DNA of 15,897 nt from Nitrososphaerales archaeon TH703. Lineage in GTDB: Archaea; Thermoproteota; Nitrososphaeria; Nitrososphaerales; Nitrososphaeraceae. Within the stretch, counting starts at the first letter, position 1. Each line of letters begins with the position of its first letter. The notes beneath the pieces are model-generated. The model was not told the DNA's origin. It searched no databases and saw only the letters and a list, made by a program, of their open reading frames with translations. A program made the translations under genes and the position numbers. Location: positions 1-15,897 of the forward strand of contig JAATVL010000297.1 of assembly GCA_014523525.1 (NCBI GenBank), written 5' to 3'. Shown here in pieces: positions 1-7,135 of the stretch.

Positions 1-258
1 ATATTTCGAAAATTCAGAGACCGCATGCCTTATAATTCTAGATGTTGCCTTTATATCAAAATCCATGTTTGTAGCCAATTCCAGTATTTTGTCTTTATGA
101 GATGCTTCTTTAGTTAGACCGACATTATATCGAGTCCACCAGGGAAACAGCCTAATTCTTTTATAATGTTCATACCACCAAGGTAATGATTTGATAGGAG
201 TCACATTATTTCCGATTTCACTTTTTGTGATTTGTTTTTTATCTTTATTGAATATCAT
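1..258 (-). CDS. Unrecognised protein, 5' part only (gene runs off the left edge)
   Basis: An ATG at 258-256 opens a frame of 86 codons without a stop to the window edge, so only the N-terminal part is present. The visible protein has a lysine-rich start, then two Trp-Trp pairs at residues 27-28 and 41-42 (SLPWWYEHY and FPWWTRY), then a charged, probably helical stretch that includes HKDKILELATNMDFD. There is no signal peptide or membrane segment. A TATA-like element lies 30-40 bases upstream, which fits a very short leader. I do not recognise the family. The open frame, the promoter spacing and the unusual Trp content support a real gene, but the function is unknown. Confidence 0.6.
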   Translation of the reverse strand, partial: MIFNKDKKQITKSEIGNNVTPIKSLPWWYEHYKRIRLFPWWTRYNVGLTKEASHKDKILELATNMDFDIKATSRIIRHAVSEFSKY

Positions 259-287
259 TGTGACACCTGCAATTAACTACACAATTG

Positions 288-298
288 AATATAAAAAA
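288..298 (-). promoter_or_regulatory. TATA-like box of the left-edge gene
   Basis: Read on the minus strand the segment is TTTTTTATATT, a good archaeal TATA-box match. Its centre is about 35 bases before the ATG at 258, leaving a leader of only a few bases. Assigned by spacing and composition only. Confidence 0.4.
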
Positions 299-437
299 CT
301 TATCATGAAAGCATACTAGAGCATGGAAATGCAGGGAACTTGGTATTAACGATAATAAATTACAAATAAATTGGGTTAATTATGTATTTTTTAGTTTTCT
401 AAATTCTGTATGCTTTTTGCACGGCAAGTAGTTAGAT

Positions 438-478
438 AATTGTCTATAATATTTACTCGATCTCTACCATAGACAATT
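438..478. repeat. Perfect 10-bp inverted repeat with 21-base loop
   Basis: AATTGTCTAT at 438-447 is matched by its exact reverse complement ATAGACAATT at 469-478. It lies in the non-coding gap between the left-edge gene and the end of the glutamine amidotransferase gene. Downstream of the amidotransferase on the minus strand it could fold in the transcript. It could also be a protein-binding site or chance in AT-rich DNA. No T-run follows the arm directly, so an intrinsic terminator is not well supported. Confidence 0.4.
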
Positions 479-554
479 TGATATTTTGGAGATTTTAGAT
501 CCTGTTGTATCTTTAGGAGTTGTATAAATTCATTGGAGAGCGCTTTTCTAGCTT

Positions 555-1247
555 TCAGGCTTCAATAATTTTAGAGAAATTTGAATACACCACTTTACAA
601 TTCTTGGCCAAATTTTCGAATTCAGCTTTTTTGTCATTTAAAATAATATCAGCAGTTACACCGGTTTCTTTCATCTCAGTTCCATAATTCTCTATCCAAT
701 TTTGAATCATTTCAGGCGTTACTTCAAGATGAAACAAAATACCTATAGAGTTACCAAGTCTGAATGCTTGTGGATACAAATTGGAGCAGGCCAAAAGTCT
801 TCCTGACGTTGGAATCTCATAAGTATCTCCATGCCATTGGAATACTTTCATATTCTTATTAGCTATCCCTTTGAAGATATCATCCGTTCCTTCATTATTT
901 ATTGCTATGTCGAACCATCCGATCTCTTTTTGCTCTCCCTTATATACTCTGCCGCCAAGTGCTTGGGCAATTAATTGAGATCCTAAACAAATTCCAAGTA
1001 GCGGGACTTTATGCTGGTTGGCATTCTTTATTAATTCTTGTTGCACATCGAGATAAGGTAGGTTTTCATATACAGACATGTATCCTCCCAAAATCACTAT
1101 TGCCGCATACTTATCAACATCATCGGGAATATTGTCCTTTTTTACATGTATAGTCTTGATCTTATATCCGTCAGATTCAAATAATTCCTTAAAATTGCCC
1201 AGTGTCTCAATCTTTGTATTTTGGATAGAGAGGATGGTGTCTTTCAA
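555..1247 (-). CDS. Class I glutamine amidotransferase domain protein (GMP synthase glutaminase-like)
   Basis: A 230-residue stand-alone class I glutamine amidotransferase. The nucleophile elbow GICLGSQ places the catalytic Cys at residue 87. It is preceded by the oxyanion strand VILGGYMSVYE (51-61), and the rest of the triad is His173 and Glu175 in FHLEVTPEM. The segment FQWHGDTYEIP (136-146) is typical of the GMP synthase-like subfamily that acts alone. Such proteins hydrolyse glutamine or gamma-glutamyl compounds, but the true acceptor cannot be read from sequence. There is no synthetase partner next to it. The start is TTG at 1247-1245: a stop codon lies directly upstream, and the next Met (57) would delete the first strands of the fold. 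A TATA-like box sits 27 bases before the TTG, implying a leaderless single-gene transcript. Confidence 0.9.
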   Translation of the reverse strand: MKDTILSIQNTKIETLGNFKELFESDGYKIKTIHVKKDNIPDDVDKYAAIVILGGYMSVYENLPYLDVQQELIKNANQHKVPLLGICLGSQLIAQALGGRVYKGEQKEIGWFDIAINNEGTDDIFKGIANKNMKVFQWHGDTYEIPTSGRLLACSNLYPQAFRLGNSIGILFHLEVTPEMIQNWIENYGTEMKETGVTADIILNDKKAEFENLAKNCKVVYSNFSKIIEA

Positions 1248-1590
1248 CTAAACAATAATGAATTGGCTCATTATATCTACTTTCAGTAATAAACCAATTC
1301 AATTTCTAGTACTGTACGCCGACAGGAAATAAACACAAAATCAGGTAAAACTAATTTTAATTTATGAGTATGTTTCAATAAGATAAGGTGAATATTGGTA
1401 AGGTTATAAAATAGAAAATATGTAGTCAGAAAATCTTCGAAGAACCAACGAATTGAATCAACAAAGATCTAAACTTAATATTTGATTTTTAGTTATTGTT
1501 TTAGTAACACATCCACTTCTCCATTGTGGATATTGAAATTGTTAAAAGCTTTCATTCCTCTTGATCGGTAGCATGAGATAAGAAAATATT
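1248..1590. other. 343-base gap with no gene seen
   Basis: Between the amidotransferase start and the tag stop, both on the minus strand. Apart from the TATA-like box at 1271-1277 I see no tRNA, no convincing ORF and no strong repeat. It is AT-rich in both strands and would hold the 3' end of the tag transcript. Confidence 0.6.
1271..1277 (-). promoter_or_regulatory. TATA-like box of the glutamine amidotransferase gene
   Basis: GATATAA on the minus strand, centred about 27 bases before the TTG start at 1247. This is the spacing expected of a leaderless archaeal transcript and it supports the TTG start. Confidence 0.4.
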
Positions 1591-2154
1591 TTATTTTTTT
1601 AATTCCCTGTACCTAAAACAATTTATTGTGTGATCATTAACCATACCGATTGCTTGCATCATTGAATAACATATCTTGGACCCTACAAACTTGAATCCTC
1701 TGTTTCTAAGATCCTTATAAATCATATCAGATTCGTGTGACATAGAAGGAACATCCTTATAACTCTTCCAGGAATTTTGTATTGGTTTGTATCTTACAAA
1801 GTTCCATATATAGGTATCAAAACTGCCAAACTCTTTTTGGACCTTAAGAAATGCATTAGCGTTTATGATTGTTGCTTCAATCTTTTTTTTATTTCTGATT
1901 ATGAATGGATTGGAATAAAGTTGCCTAACCTTCATTTTATCATAATTAGCGATTTGTTGCACTTGAAAATTATCAAATGCTTGTCGAAATTCTTGACGCT
2001 TATTGAGAATAATGCGCCAGCTTAAACCTGCTTGCATTCCTTCAAGTATTAGAAATTCAAATAGCTCTCTATCATCATGTATCGGTACTCCCCACTCCTT
2101 ATCATGATAGTCTATTTCAAGCTGGTCTTTTGCCCACTCACATCTTGCATTCAT
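1591..2154 (-). CDS. tag: DNA-3-methyladenine glycosylase I
   Basis: A 187-residue base-excision repair enzyme that removes 3-methyladenine from alkylated DNA. The length matches bacterial TAG. The structural zinc ligands are all present at near-canonical positions: Cys5 (in RCEWA), His17 (in DYHDKEWG), and His175 with Cys179 (in NDHTINCF). The base-recognition residues of TAG also line up as Tyr16, Glu38 (in LILEGMQAGLSW) and Trp46. The C-terminal segment FVGSKICYSMMQAIGMVNDH is the family signature around the zinc site. The start is ATG at 2154, with a TATA-like element about 25 bases upstream. The gene appears to be its own transcription unit. The family is best known from bacteria, so its presence in an archaeon may reflect transfer, which is inference. 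Confidence 0.96.
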   Translation of the reverse strand: MNARCEWAKDQLEIDYHDKEWGVPIHDDRELFEFLILEGMQAGLSWRIILNKRQEFRQAFDNFQVQQIANYDKMKVRQLYSNPFIIRNKKKIEATIINANAFLKVQKEFGSFDTYIWNFVRYKPIQNSWKSYKDVPSMSHESDMIYKDLRNRGFKFVGSKICYSMMQAIGMVNDHTINCFRYRELKK

Positions 2155-2175
2155 TTCTATTAAGCTACATATTTT

Positions 2176-2183
2176 CTATATAC
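2176..2183 (-). promoter_or_regulatory. TATA-like box of tag
   Basis: The minus strand reads GTATATAG, centred about 25 bases before the tag ATG at 2154. It would start the transcript at or next to the start codon. Confidence 0.45.
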
Positions 2184-2213
2184 CATCATCGTTATAATTT
2201 TAATCATATCGGC

Positions 2214-2501
2214 ATGATAAATTTTTATTCAGATAAATCGTCATATCGTAAATTTAACATTAGAGAACTGGAAGGGCATAAAATTGAAGCGATCACTTAC
2301 CAGAACCACAACACCAAATTGATCAGTATGACTTGGGTTATTTCGTTGGTACTGATTGGGTTGACCCCATTAATAACAGACATGCACGATCCTTTCGAAC
2401 AGGATAAGAAGACTTGAGTTGGTATGGATGTAAGCCTCATGTACAAGCAGGAAGGACAGCTCAAGAACCTCCAATCGACCTTTGAATCCTTCTCTAAATA
2501 G
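2214..2501 (+). pseudogene. Possible small single-membrane-span protein interrupted by one in-frame TGA
   Basis: From the ATG at 2214 a frame of 67 codons ends at TGA 2415-2417. The same frame then continues for 27 more codons to TAG 2499-2501. The first part has a charged N-terminus (KSSYRKFNIRELEGHK), one hydrophobic segment at residues 36-54 (LISMTWVISLVLIGLTPLI) and an acidic tail. The part after the TGA (MYKQEGQLKNLQSTFESF) looks like a continuing amphipathic helix. Both parts use many G/C-ending codons (CTG, ATC, AAC, ACC, CAG, CTC, AAG), unlike the AT-ending neighbours, which argues for past or present coding. Either a 67-residue gene ends at the TGA, or this is a roughly 95-residue gene killed by a single nonsense change. 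I do not recognise the family. Weak TATA-like bases lie near 2192. The remainder of the gap to 2589 shows nothing else. Confidence 0.35.
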
Positions 2502-2589
2502 GTTTGGTATTTGATAAACAGTATCTCTATGCAGTTGAAAGTGTGTGATTGTGACTGCTGACTAAAAATTGGTTATGGAAATTTAATTA

Positions 2590-4179
2590 CTATAAAAGAT
2601 CATTTCTTGAGAACTTGCCTGCAAGTATTTTCCCAGGTTTTGATGAGTAATCTGGAATGCCAATACCAACAGCAATCATAACATCCTTATCTTTTGCATG
2701 GGGCGAGAAAAATTCAGACACAGCATCGTCATAAAAGGTAGATCCTGAAGCCCCAATTCTTTGATTATAAGCAGACAGATAAATCCTTCCGGCTATGATA
2801 CCTGATTCAAATTGGCATAACCTGTACCCTCTATTTCCCAGTCTATCTAGTACTAGCCTGAGATTAGTCATCATATAAAATACCGCGCTAGCATCGCTGA
2901 ACAGAGATTGTTCTAGACATAAATATCCTGACATATTTCTATGAACGTTCGGTTTTAAGAGATCAATTGTATTGTCTTTTCGATTAAAAAAATATGCTCC
3001 TTTCTGCATATCAGTTACATCGTTTGCAATAAAATAGATGTCTATCATTGACTTTTTATCAACAAAGTCAGAATGAATAGATTTAGTTAAACTATAAAGT
3101 ATATTTGATAGCTGTATAAAGGTAATTGGCAGTCTCGAAAATTTTCTGGCTGATCCCCTCAAAAGTATAACATCAGATAGCGGTTGTGAAATAACTGGTT
3201 TAGGATCTATTGATTTTGACTGTAACTTCAGATCAGCGTTTTCTGTTTCTTTAATTAGTTGCATGGTAGCTATGGAGCGAGTCCACTCGAGTACCTCCTC
3301 ACTTGAATTTAATGATGATGCTTTATTTAATTTCCAGATCTCGGGATATTTAATTTCTTCACTCTGTGAAATAGGAACAATATCTGGAACAAATCTAGAT
3401 GGATATTTCACCTGCTTGGGTTCTTGTTGAGACAAACCTATCCCAATTGGTGCCAAAACTATTGATGCTTCTTTTTCCTCATCAAGACATAACATCTCAT
3501 TTACAACTTTGTCAACAAATCCAATAATTAATTTGATATCCAGACCAAAGGACATGGCAGTAGCAACCAAATTCGCAATAATCACACCAGAATCCCAAAA
3601 CCAGTGTCTATATGAACGAGCCTGATATTTCCAAGCGTTTCTCCATGCAATGGAGGTAAGTATTATGGTAAATGGTGAGTTCTTTATTACTTGATCATGG
3701 CCCGAAGCCTCGGATAATAGTAGTCTATTGTCCTCTTCTCTCAATTTTGTTAGAGCAAACTGACCAGGGCAAAAGTGATACACACCTGCTCGCAAACCGT
3801 TAATATTCTCAGTTACTATATACAATTCAATTGGATATAAGGCACCAGTGGCAGGTGCAGCACGCATAAAATAACTTCCGTACGGATACTTGATTTGCCT
3901 CGTAATTCCCGAGGAAAAAAAAAGTAATGATGATAATAATTTAATATCTATTTTGGTATCAACTGGAAAAGGGATTTGACTTGTATCTTTCATGGTAATA
4001 ACATTCAAACTTGGGATGGGAAAATCTACTGGAAGGGCTTCTGACGGAAGACTAGTATAAAATTTAAATGGTTTCGGCTTGTTATCCCAATCTAAGTAAT
4101 GGTTAGATGATCTAATACTAATCTCGGAATGCTTTGTTTCTTGATGGTATTCTAGTGCATATTTAATATCTTTATTCAA
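2590..4179 (-). CDS. SagB-type dehydrogenase, tandem nitroreductase-fold protein
   Basis: A 529-residue FMN-dependent oxidoreductase with two nitroreductase-fold halves. The N-terminal half (about 75-250) carries the SagB signatures: RAAPATGALYPIELYIV (106-122), YQARSYRHWFWDSGVIIANL (185-204) and the FGLD...GF segment near 211-221. The C-terminal half (about 335-510) begins RGSARKFSRLPITFIQLSNI (341-360), the usual nitroreductase entry motif, and has a second RLGNRGYRLCQFESGIIAGR block (447-465). In SagB/ThcOx enzymes this fold oxidises azolines to azoles in modified peptides. Related stand-alone proteins have unknown substrates. No YcaO, precursor peptide or transporter gene is nearby, so a peptide role is not supported here. 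The start is TTG at 4179: an in-frame stop is three codons upstream, and EYHQETKH at 10-17 resembles the normal SagB N-terminus. It is a single-gene unit, flanked by a gap and by divergent genes. Confidence 0.85.
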   Translation of the reverse strand: MNKDIKYALEYHQETKHSEISIRSSNHYLDWDNKPKPFKFYTSLPSEALPVDFPIPSLNVITMKDTSQIPFPVDTKIDIKLLSSLLFFSSGITRQIKYPYGSYFMRAAPATGALYPIELYIVTENINGLRAGVYHFCPGQFALTKLREEDNRLLLSEASGHDQVIKNSPFTIILTSIAWRNAWKYQARSYRHWFWDSGVIIANLVATAMSFGLDIKLIIGFVDKVVNEMLCLDEEKEASIVLAPIGIGLSQQEPKQVKYPSRFVPDIVPISQSEEIKYPEIWKLNKASSLNSSEEVLEWTRSIATMQLIKETENADLKLQSKSIDPKPVISQPLSDVILLRGSARKFSRLPITFIQLSNILYSLTKSIHSDFVDKKSMIDIYFIANDVTDMQKGAYFFNRKDNTIDLLKPNVHRNMSGYLCLEQSLFSDASAVFYMMTNLRLVLDRLGNRGYRLCQFESGIIAGRIYLSAYNQRIGASGSTFYDDAVSEFFSPHAKDKDVMIAVGIGIPDYSSKPGKILAGKFSRNDLL

Positions 4180-4309
4180 TTGATCCTATCTAAGATAAAA
4201 ACAATTGTGTTATAATAATTAATCTACTTTGTTAGGATTATAAGAACCAATTAAAGTAACTATCATTTTTTATTAATCTTAAATTCTGTTTTTGATTGAA
4301 TTTTTTCGT

Positions 4310-4333
4310 ATGTCCAATATCATGTCCAATATC
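4310..4333 (+). repeat. Tandem duplication of a 12-base unit upstream of the DUF1059 gene
   Basis: ATGTCCAATATC occurs twice head to tail (4310-4321 and 4322-4333), ending 24 bases before the TATA-like box of the DUF1059 gene. Position and exactness suit a regulator site or a recent slippage duplication. It reads as a ten-codon frame starting MSNIMSNI, but that lies upstream of the likely promoter and is probably not translated. Confidence 0.5.
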
Positions 4334-4357
4334 ATCATATAGTAGATTACGATAAAA

Positions 4358-4366
4358 TTTAAATAG
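4358..4366 (+). promoter_or_regulatory. TATA-like box of the DUF1059 gene
   Basis: TTTAAATAG, close to the archaeal consensus, centred 26 bases before the TTG at 4388. It supports a leaderless transcript and the TTG start. Confidence 0.5.
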
Positions 4367-4387
4367 TTTTTAAGTACAATACTTTCA

Positions 4388-4582
4388 TTGACACTCTCAA
4401 TAAACTGTAAAGATGCAGGGGATCCGGTTTGTACTCACACAATGTATGGAGAAACTGAAGAAGAATTACTCCAAAACGCTAAAGAGCATGGTATTAAGGT
4501 CCATGGTTACACGGAAGAGCAATGGAACGAAGAGATTTCGAAGAATTTAGAACATTTTAGAAAAGTTATAAAGAAAACTTAG
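4388..4582 (+). CDS. DUF1059 family small protein
   Basis: A 64-residue soluble protein of the DUF1059 family. It shows the family pattern: CKDAG with Cys7 and Asp9, a second Cys15 followed by His17, then GETEEELLQNAKEHGIKVHG (21-40), in which His34 and His39 are placed as in relatives. The Cys and His residues could form a small metal or redox site, but the biochemical role of the family is not established. The start is TTG. The next Met (19) would remove both cysteines, so TTG is the only reasonable start, and a TATA-like box is correctly spaced in front. It is probably a single-gene unit, since 279 bases separate it from the Lsm gene. Confidence 0.85.
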   Translation: MTLSINCKDAGDPVCTHTMYGETEEELLQNAKEHGIKVHGYTEEQWNEEISKNLEHFRKVIKKT

Positions 4583-4861
4583 ACTTCAGCTACGACCGAT
4601 CAAACAAAGGCGAAAGTACAATTATGTTATTTTTTGTTCGTAAGTATGAATAGATATTTATGATTTACTGAGGTTAAGAAATAAGGAAATCGAATATCCA
4701 ATTCTGGCATACTCTTGTTTATATCCTTATTTAGTAAAATTACAGATGATATCAACTATTTAGCATAAAGTCAATTCCTTCAATTTTTCCGTATTATCGA
4801 TGATATAGTTACCGAGAATCGAAAGAATTAATATTGGTTTAATACTCAAATCAAAACCAAA

Positions 4862-5122
4862 ATGTCCGAAGAAGGGATCGCAACTCAGTTACTCCAACAA
4901 AGTGTTGGGAAGGATGTACTCGTTAAACTAAAAGGAAGAAGATCAGTAAGAGGAAAAATTAAAGGATTTGACAAACAGATGAATATAGTGATAACGGAAG
5001 CAGTGGAGATATTAGAACAGCCAGCCAATAATAACAGCCCAGAAAAAGGCAAAGATCAAGAATCACCGGTAGGCGATGCATTAATACGCGGTGATAACGT
5101 AATTACGATTGCAATTTTATAG
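4862..5122 (+). CDS. Archaeal Lsm (Sm-like) RNA-binding protein
   Basis: An 86-residue Sm-fold protein. The Sm1 motif runs from about residue 16 (GKDVLVKLKGRRSVRGKIKG) through FDKQMNIVI (37-45). Sm2 is LIRGDNVITIAIL at the C-terminus, where RGDN is the classic RNA-contacting loop. Between them is a polar, acidic linker (NNNSPEKGKDQESPVGD) longer than the tight turn of many archaeal Lsm proteins. These proteins form six- or seven-membered rings that bind uridine-rich RNA in the cytoplasm and act in RNA processing or turnover. The ATG start has AT-rich promoter-like sequence at about 4826-4844 and no Shine-Dalgarno site. It converges on the aldo/keto reductase gene, with 136 bases between the stops and a short T-run at 5197-5201. 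Confidence 0.93.
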   Translation: MSEEGIATQLLQQSVGKDVLVKLKGRRSVRGKIKGFDKQMNIVITEAVEILEQPANNNSPEKGKDQESPVGDALIRGDNVITIAIL

Positions 5123-5258
5123 AACATATAGTGCAAATAAGGTGTTTATTCTCAATGCTCTACCAGTAATGAAAAAATCAATTTAAATAAATTAGGTTTT
5201 TCTTGCTTATTTATGGTTAATTAATTGGTAACATAATAATATTTTACAATGGAAATAT

Positions 5259-6431
5259 CTATAAATTAAAAATTTTGATTGCATCATTGAATTCTGAAAT
5301 ATTTAGAGGTGCTACTTTTGCAAGTTCTATATTTTCTCTAACATGGTTGAGTTTCTTCTGTCCAATTAATGGAGCAATTACATTTGGAGTGGATCTGGTT
5401 ATTTGTACTATTTTTAGTAATTGATTGTCATATCCTTGGTAATCTGGTATTTTGGCACTCAACAATTTTGCTTGTAATAATGGCACGCTAGTAAAAACTC
5501 CAATGTTTAATTTATTACATGCTTCCAAGATGGTAAGATCATTATCCGAACCTACAGATTGGTTCTTGAGCAAATAAGCCTCTCTATACACTAGATTGTA
5601 TGGAAGTTGGATAAAACGAAAGCCATGATCTTTTCCTGCCACATCTTCTGCTATTTTTACCATTTCTTCCAGGGATAGATATCCTTCTTCATTCTGAGAC
5701 ATCCTAAAACATGTCCATGTTGCCATTCCATAGTATCTGATCTTGTTCTTCGACCGATACTCTTCATAAACTTCAAAAACCCTCCGTATCATTTCATCAA
5801 ACTCATTTCTAGTTATATCTTCAAACCAACTCTCATACGCATTATGAACGTAAACAAGATCAATGGTGTCAAGTTGCATATTTGTCAATGATTTATCAAT
5901 ACATTTTCGAATATACTTTGGATTTAATACATTATAACCGGAGCTTATATCTTTGGAATCTATTATTCCTTGTGAAATAAACATTTTGTGCATATATTCA
6001 AGTACATCGATTGAGGGGTAATCTCCATCATTGGTAATGTATCCATTTTTTGTTGATATAAAAACTTGATCTCGTGAGATAATCCTGTCATCTATTAGCC
6101 TTTTGAATGCCTGGCCAATATTTTTTTCAGATTTCATAGAACGATAATTTATAGCTGTATCGATTACATTCATTGCACCCGACTTTACAGATTCATAAAT
6201 CGCATTCTCTAAATCTCTATCATCTTCTACTGTAATTTGACCCAGATAGGTCCCCATGCCCAAACTTGACAAATTAAGGTTATCAAAAGAACGGAAGTGC
6301 GAGTCTGCTATGCCATTTTTAATAGCATTTTCCATAAATTTTCTTGTACCTCCAGCAGTAGCAAATCCACCTAATGATCGATATTCACTAACCAATGACA
6401 TGGACGTACTGACATCCATTTTATATTTCAT
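5259..6431 (-). CDS. Aldo/keto reductase
   Basis: A 390-residue NAD(P)H-dependent reductase of the TIM-barrel aldo/keto reductase superfamily. The catalytic tetrad is visible: Asp91 and Tyr96 in DTAINYRSMKSEKNIGQAF, Lys128 in FISTKNGY, and His196 in DLVYVHNAYE. The barrel opens with LSSLGMGTYLG (54-64). Residues 1-53, with an AGGTRKF...HFRSFDNL stretch, form the N-terminal extension I know from one subfamily of long aldo/keto reductases, so it is probably real and not a start error. The C-terminal NADPH-binding region holds NVIAPLIGQKKLNHVRENI (350-368). The substrate cannot be inferred; carbonyl or aldehyde detoxification is likely. Start at ATG 6431; Met5 is an alternative. The gene stands alone, divergent from the DUF6659-like gene at 6593. 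Confidence 0.93.
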   Translation of the reverse strand: MKYKMDVSTSMSLVSEYRSLGGFATAGGTRKFMENAIKNGIADSHFRSFDNLNLSSLGMGTYLGQITVEDDRDLENAIYESVKSGAMNVIDTAINYRSMKSEKNIGQAFKRLIDDRIISRDQVFISTKNGYITNDGDYPSIDVLEYMHKMFISQGIIDSKDISSGYNVLNPKYIRKCIDKSLTNMQLDTIDLVYVHNAYESWFEDITRNEFDEMIRRVFEVYEEYRSKNKIRYYGMATWTCFRMSQNEEGYLSLEEMVKIAEDVAGKDHGFRFIQLPYNLVYREAYLLKNQSVGSDNDLTILEACNKLNIGVFTSVPLLQAKLLSAKIPDYQGYDNQLLKIVQITRSTPNVIAPLIGQKKLNHVRENIELAKVAPLNISEFNDAIKIFNL

Positions 6432-6560
6432 CTGAACGAATCAATCAATATCTATCGCAAGAAATTAGAAAGTTACTTGAAGACCTTGTAATCACAATTC
6501 TAATAATGATTTGATCTAAATTTACTATTTTTATGAGGTTAATGTATTGGGCAAATAACA

Positions 6561-6568
6561 TTATATTT
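6561..6568 (+). promoter_or_regulatory. TATA-like box of the first DUF6659-like gene
   Basis: TTATATTT, centred about 28 bases before the ATG at 6593. It fits a leaderless transcript. Confidence 0.45.
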
Positions 6569-6592
6569 TAGATTCGTCTTAATTTCATATTA

Positions 6593-6988
6593 ATGTCCAA
6601 TACAAATAATGATTCTTTTGAGATTGTTTCAAAGGAAATATTAGAAATAAGTTCATCATTAAGATGGATTGCTATAGCTGACTCTGAAGGCCACTTACTG
6701 AATATTACAAGGAGAGAGGGTCTTGATCTATTAATGAATCGTGAAGAAAATGAGGAATATGCATTGAATGCAATAGCTCGACATAAATCAAGGATAAAAT
6801 TTGAAGACAAATTAGGTAAACTCATTTATTCATTAGGGAAGTATGAAAAATTGGCAAGAATTGTTACCCCTATAAATAACAAATATTATATTTTGCTTAC
6901 AATGGACGTTGAAGAACCTCATATTGATTCCATTATGACAGAACAGATAATTCCAAAGATAAAAGATAATATTAATTATTTTGAATAA
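6593..6988 (+). CDS. DUF6659-like small cytoplasmic protein (first of two paralogues)
   Basis: A 131-residue soluble protein. It aligns along its length with the protein at 7814-8182: LRWIAIADSEGHLL matches IRYVAVIDDTGLPI, then R-x-G-(L/I)-D-x-(L/I)-M, then a helix with A-x-R-x-x-R-x-x-F-(E/D), and the closing strands (K)YYILLTMD and KYILLVTME. The alternation of strands and helices (a beta hairpin around a D-x-x-G turn, a central helix, then two more strands) recalls the roadblock/LC7 or profilin-like fold found in archaeal signalling and GTPase partners; that is inference. I associate the family with Thaumarchaeota, where several copies per genome are common. There is no signal peptide or catalytic motif. 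ATG start, own TATA-like box, and 147 bases before the next gene. Confidence 0.75.
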   Translation: MSNTNNDSFEIVSKEILEISSSLRWIAIADSEGHLLNITRREGLDLLMNREENEEYALNAIARHKSRIKFEDKLGKLIYSLGKYEKLARIVTPINNKYYILLTMDVEEPHIDSIMTEQIIPKIKDNINYFE

Positions 6989-7099
6989 TGCTTTAGAACA
7001 GTAAATGTAGATTAACTTTTTAAAAGATATTCAACAAACGGTATTTTATTCCTATCAAATATTAGTTTTTAGGCTATTCAAATACTTGTATTAAGAAAT

Positions 7100-7105
7100 T
7101 ATAAA
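7100..7105 (+). promoter_or_regulatory. TATA-like box of the CxxCH helical protein gene
   Basis: TATAAA, centred 33 bases before the ATG at 7136, leaving a very short leader. It suggests the gene is transcribed separately from its upstream neighbour. Confidence 0.4.
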
Positions 7106-7135
7106 GTTTTAAGGAGTATCCACAATATTCCTTCT

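Noticed and set aside
902..1153. Plus-strand ORF opposite the glutamine amidotransferase gene
   Set aside because: It is wholly antisense to a gene with an intact catalytic triad, and its translation has no recognisable fold.
1493..1555. Minus-strand 20-codon ORF preceded by a purine-rich AAGAGGA
   Set aside because: Too short, no homology I recognise, and Shine-Dalgarno sites are not a feature of the other genes here; probably chance.
2130..2213. Upstream extension of the small plus-strand membrane ORF
   Set aside because: It overlaps the tag start and promoter in antisense and has AT-rich codons unlike the rest of the frame; ATG 2214 is a better start.
2415..2417. TGA as a selenocysteine codon in the small membrane ORF
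   Set aside because: I know of no selenocysteine machinery in this archaeal group, and no clear SECIS-like hairpin is visible; nonsense change or natural stop is simpler.
4583..4861. Gap between DUF1059 and Lsm genes checked for a tRNA or small RNA
   Set aside because: No tRNA T-loop pattern, cloverleaf pairing or long inverted repeat is visible.
5259..6431. N-terminal 50 residues of the aldo/keto reductase as a new fusion domain
   Set aside because: The extension with its AGGTRKF...HFR pattern resembles one already seen in a long aldo/keto reductase subfamily, so it is not novel.
6568..6825. Minus-strand ORF opposite the first DUF6659-like gene
   Set aside because: The plus-strand frame has a clear paralogue at 7814 and a spaced TATA-like box; the minus frame has neither.
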